From Pseudomonadota bacterium (lineage in GTDB: Bacteria > Pseudomonadota > Gammaproteobacteria > Burkholderiales > Burkholderiaceae_C): a stretch of 64,000 bases of DNA. This document shows positions 62,386 through 64,000 of the stretch, one piece after another (position 1 is the first letter of the stretch; each line of letters opens with the position of its first letter). The stretch spans positions 1 through 64,000 of the forward strand of contig JAIUPH010000007.1 of NCBI GenBank assembly GCA_020161065.1, in the 5' to 3' direction. The notes under the pieces were generated by a model. It was not told the origin of the DNA. It saw only the letters and a list, made by a program, of their open reading frames with translations, and made no database searches. Position numbers and translations under genes: made by a program.

Positions 62386-64000
62386 CGCGGCGCCTCCGGG
62401 CCAATGACGGAGGCAGGGGCGGGGGCGGCGTCGGGCTCGGCCTCGTGCAGCGCGAAGCGGCGCTGCCGCTCGCTGCCCTTGAAGAAGCGGCGCACGACCA
62501 CGAAGAACAGCGGCACGAAGAACACCGACAGCAGCACCGCGCTGATCATGCCGCCGATCACGCCGGTGCCGATGGCGCGCTGGCTGGCCGAGCCGGCGCC
62601 GCTGGCCAGGAACAGCGGCAGCACGCCCAGGATGAAGGCCATCGAGGTCATCACGATCGGCCGGAAGCGCAGGTGCGCCGCCGCCAGCGCCGCCTCGATC
62701 GGGCTCTTGCCTTGCGCCTGCAGATCCTTGGCGAACTCGATGATCAGGATCGCGTTCTTCGCCGACAGCCCGATGATGGTGATCAGCCCGACCTGGAAGT
62801 ACACGTCATTGGCATAACCTCTGAACAGCGTGGCGAGGACGACGCCCAGCACGCCCAGCGGCACCACCAGGATCACCGCGAACGGGATGCTCCAGCTTTC
62901 GTACAACGCCGCCAGGCACAGGAAGACGGCCAGGATGGCGAAGCCGTACAACACCAGCGCCTGCGAGCCGGCGATCTTTTCCTCGCGCGAGATGCCGGTC
63001 CATTCGTAGCCGAAGCCTTCGGGCAGCTGCGCGGCCAGGCGTTCCATCTCGGCCATCGCGGCGCCGGTGCTGTAGCCGGGCGCGGCCTGGCCGCCGATGC
63101 GCATGGCCGGGTAGCCGTTGTAGCGCACGGTCTGCATGGCGCCGCTCACCCAGCGCGTGACGGCAAAGGCCGACAGTGGCACCGGCTTGCCCTGCGCGTT
63201 GCCGACGTTCAAGGCGAGCAGGTCTTCGGGCTGCATGCGCGCCGGCGCGTCGGCCTGCACCACCACGCGCTGCATGCGGCCGGCGTTGGGAAAGTCGTTG
63301 ACGTAAGCCGAGCCCAGCGCGGTGGAGATCACCGTGTTGATCGCGTCGAAGCCGACGCCCAGCGCCTGCGCCTTGTCGCGGTCGATGTCCAGCTGCAGCT
63401 GCGGCGCGTCTTCCAGCCCGTCGGGCCGCACCTGGGCCAGCACCTGGCTGGCGGCCGCCAGCCCCAGCAACTGGTTGCGCGCGGCCACCAGCGCGTCGTG
63501 CCCCTTGCCGCCGCGGTCTTGCAGGCGGAAGTTGAAGCCCGAGGCGGTGCCGAGTTCCGGAATCGGCGGCGGGCTCAAGGGGAAGACGATCGCGTCGCGG
63601 ATGCCGCTGAAAGCGCCGAAGGCGCGCCCCGCCAGCGCCTGCGCCGACTGGCCGGCGCCCTTGCGCTCGTCCCAGTCCTTCAGCGTCACGAAGGCCAGGC
63701 CGGCGTTCTGCCCCTGGCCCGAGAAACTGAAGCCCAGCACGCCGACGATCGACTGCACCTCGGGCTGCTTGAGCATGAAGCCTTCCACCTGGCGGATGAC
63801 GGCCAGCGTGCGCTCTTGCGTGGCGCCCGGCGGCAACTGCACGCTGACCAGCAGGTTGCCCTGGTCCTCGGCCGGCAGGAAGGAACTCGGCAGCCGCAGG
63901 TAGACCCAGCCGACCGCGGCGATGATCACCGCATAGACCAGCAGGAAGCGCCACGCGCGGCGCAGCAGCTTCGACACCCAGCCTTCGTAGCCGTGCGCGG
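62382..64000 (-). CDS. RND multidrug efflux permease, C-terminal part (runs off window)
   Basis: About 539 C-terminal residues of an HAE1-type RND permease are present; the open frame continues past the right edge (RAHGYEGW precedes position 63977). Family motifs include SSFLPAEDQGNLLVSVQLPPGAT, QNAGLAFVTLKDWDER, DINTVIS-like DAINTVISTALGSAYVNDF, EWTGISREEKIAG, ALYESWSIPFAVILVVPLG and IGLSAKNAILIIEFAK. It drives proton-coupled efflux of lipophilic drugs with the OprM-like protein encoded next. The membrane-fusion partner would lie beyond the window. The GTG at 63977 is not the true start. Confidence 0.93.
   Translation of the reverse strand, partial: AHGYEGWVSKLLRRAWRFLLVYAVIIAAVGWVYLRLPSSFLPAEDQGNLLVSVQLPPGATQERTLAVIRQVEGFMLKQPEVQSIVGVLGFSFSGQGQNAGLAFVTLKDWDERKGAGQSAQALAGRAFGAFSGIRDAIVFPLSPPPIPELGTASGFNFRLQDRGGKGHDALVAARNQLLGLAAASQVLAQVRPDGLEDAPQLQLDIDRDKAQALGVGFDAINTVISTALGSAYVNDFPNAGRMQRVVVQADAPARMQPEDLLALNVGNAQGKPVPLSAFAVTRWVSGAMQTVRYNGYPAMRIGGQAAPGYSTGAAMAEMERLAAQLPEGFGYEWTGISREEKIAGSQALVLYGFAILAVFLCLAALYESWSIPFAVILVVPLGVLGVVLATLFRGYANDVYFQVGLITIIGLSAKNAILIIEFAKDLQAQGKSPIEAALAAAHLRFRPIVMTSMAFILGVLPLFLASGAGSASQRAIGTGVIGGMISAVLLSVFFVPLFFVVVRRFFKGSERQRRFALHEAEPDAAPAPASVIGPEAPR

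Overview
This 64 kb window is a high-GC chromosomal segment. It most likely comes from a beta-proteobacterium of the order Burkholderiales, in the Rubrivivax/Leptothrix/Aquincola neighbourhood. The evidence is the strong G/C third-position bias, an orphan Bug/TctC-type receptor, a ParC with a betaproteobacterial look, an OprM/RND pair, and a palindromic C5-TCG-G6 repeat of a kind I recall from Comamonadaceae-like genomes. The assignment is inferred from gene content; no rRNA or tRNA gene is present. Almost the whole window is densely coding, with many ATGA/GTGA stop-start overlaps that mark operons.

Layout. (1) 1-1,985: a small accessory island that looks like an integron cassette array without a visible integrase: a HigBA2-like toxin-antitoxin pair, a GNAT acetyltransferase and a 68-aa orphan protein, separated by attC-like sequences and bordered by an IS110-family transposase remnant. 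(2) 1,989-8,659: a TonB receptor / MFS transporter / S9 peptidase operon with a divergent LuxR-type regulator; a perfect 18-bp palindrome abuts the predicted receptor promoter. (3) 8,688-13,503: a frameshifted small gene, a YciO/Sua5 protein, a periplasmic oligopeptidase B-like enzyme, a HExxH membrane protein and a Pcm-like methyltransferase. (4) 13,585-23,116: a five-gene amidoligase-type cluster (ATP-grasp, alpha-E, transglutaminases). (5) 23,211-26,638: comEC, a RidA-family gene and dsbB. (6) 26,675-33,309: anti-sigma, ECF sigma, DUF3455, HupE/UreJ, TPR, small lipoprotein and DUF4331 genes, all on one strand. (7) 33,625-39,711: a UbiH/UbiM-like hydroxylase and a three-gene 2-oxoacid:acceptor oxidoreductase operon. 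(8) 39,824-40,431: a second toxin-antitoxin pair. (9) 40,462-51,769: a PafA-like phosphatase, a BNR/PKD lipoprotein, a cNMP-binding protein, a subtilase without signal peptide, and a zinc-ribbon/nucleotidyl-cyclase/AAA/TPR protein with two partners. (10) 51,880-57,101: an MFS gene and an arylmalonate decarboxylase-like operon with a Bug receptor, an enolase-superfamily enzyme and a LysR regulator. (11) 57,136-64,000: parC, lysE-like and cupin genes, a second IS110 remnant, an OprM-like lipoprotein, and an RND pump that runs off the window.

Candidate little-described systems, in my order of interest: the cassette array with its IS110 remnant; the duplicated amidoligase/transglutaminase cluster; the arylmalonate decarboxylase operon; the putative cyclic-nucleotide circuit next to a cytoplasmic subtilase; and the ECF-sigma/DUF3455/HupE/DUF4331 cluster. 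Both toxin-antitoxin operons share an unusual architecture: the -10 hexamer ends exactly 6 nt before the toxin start and no Shine-Dalgarno sequence is visible, which predicts leaderless toxin mRNAs. All function calls are from reading sequence and motif memory; no database search was run.
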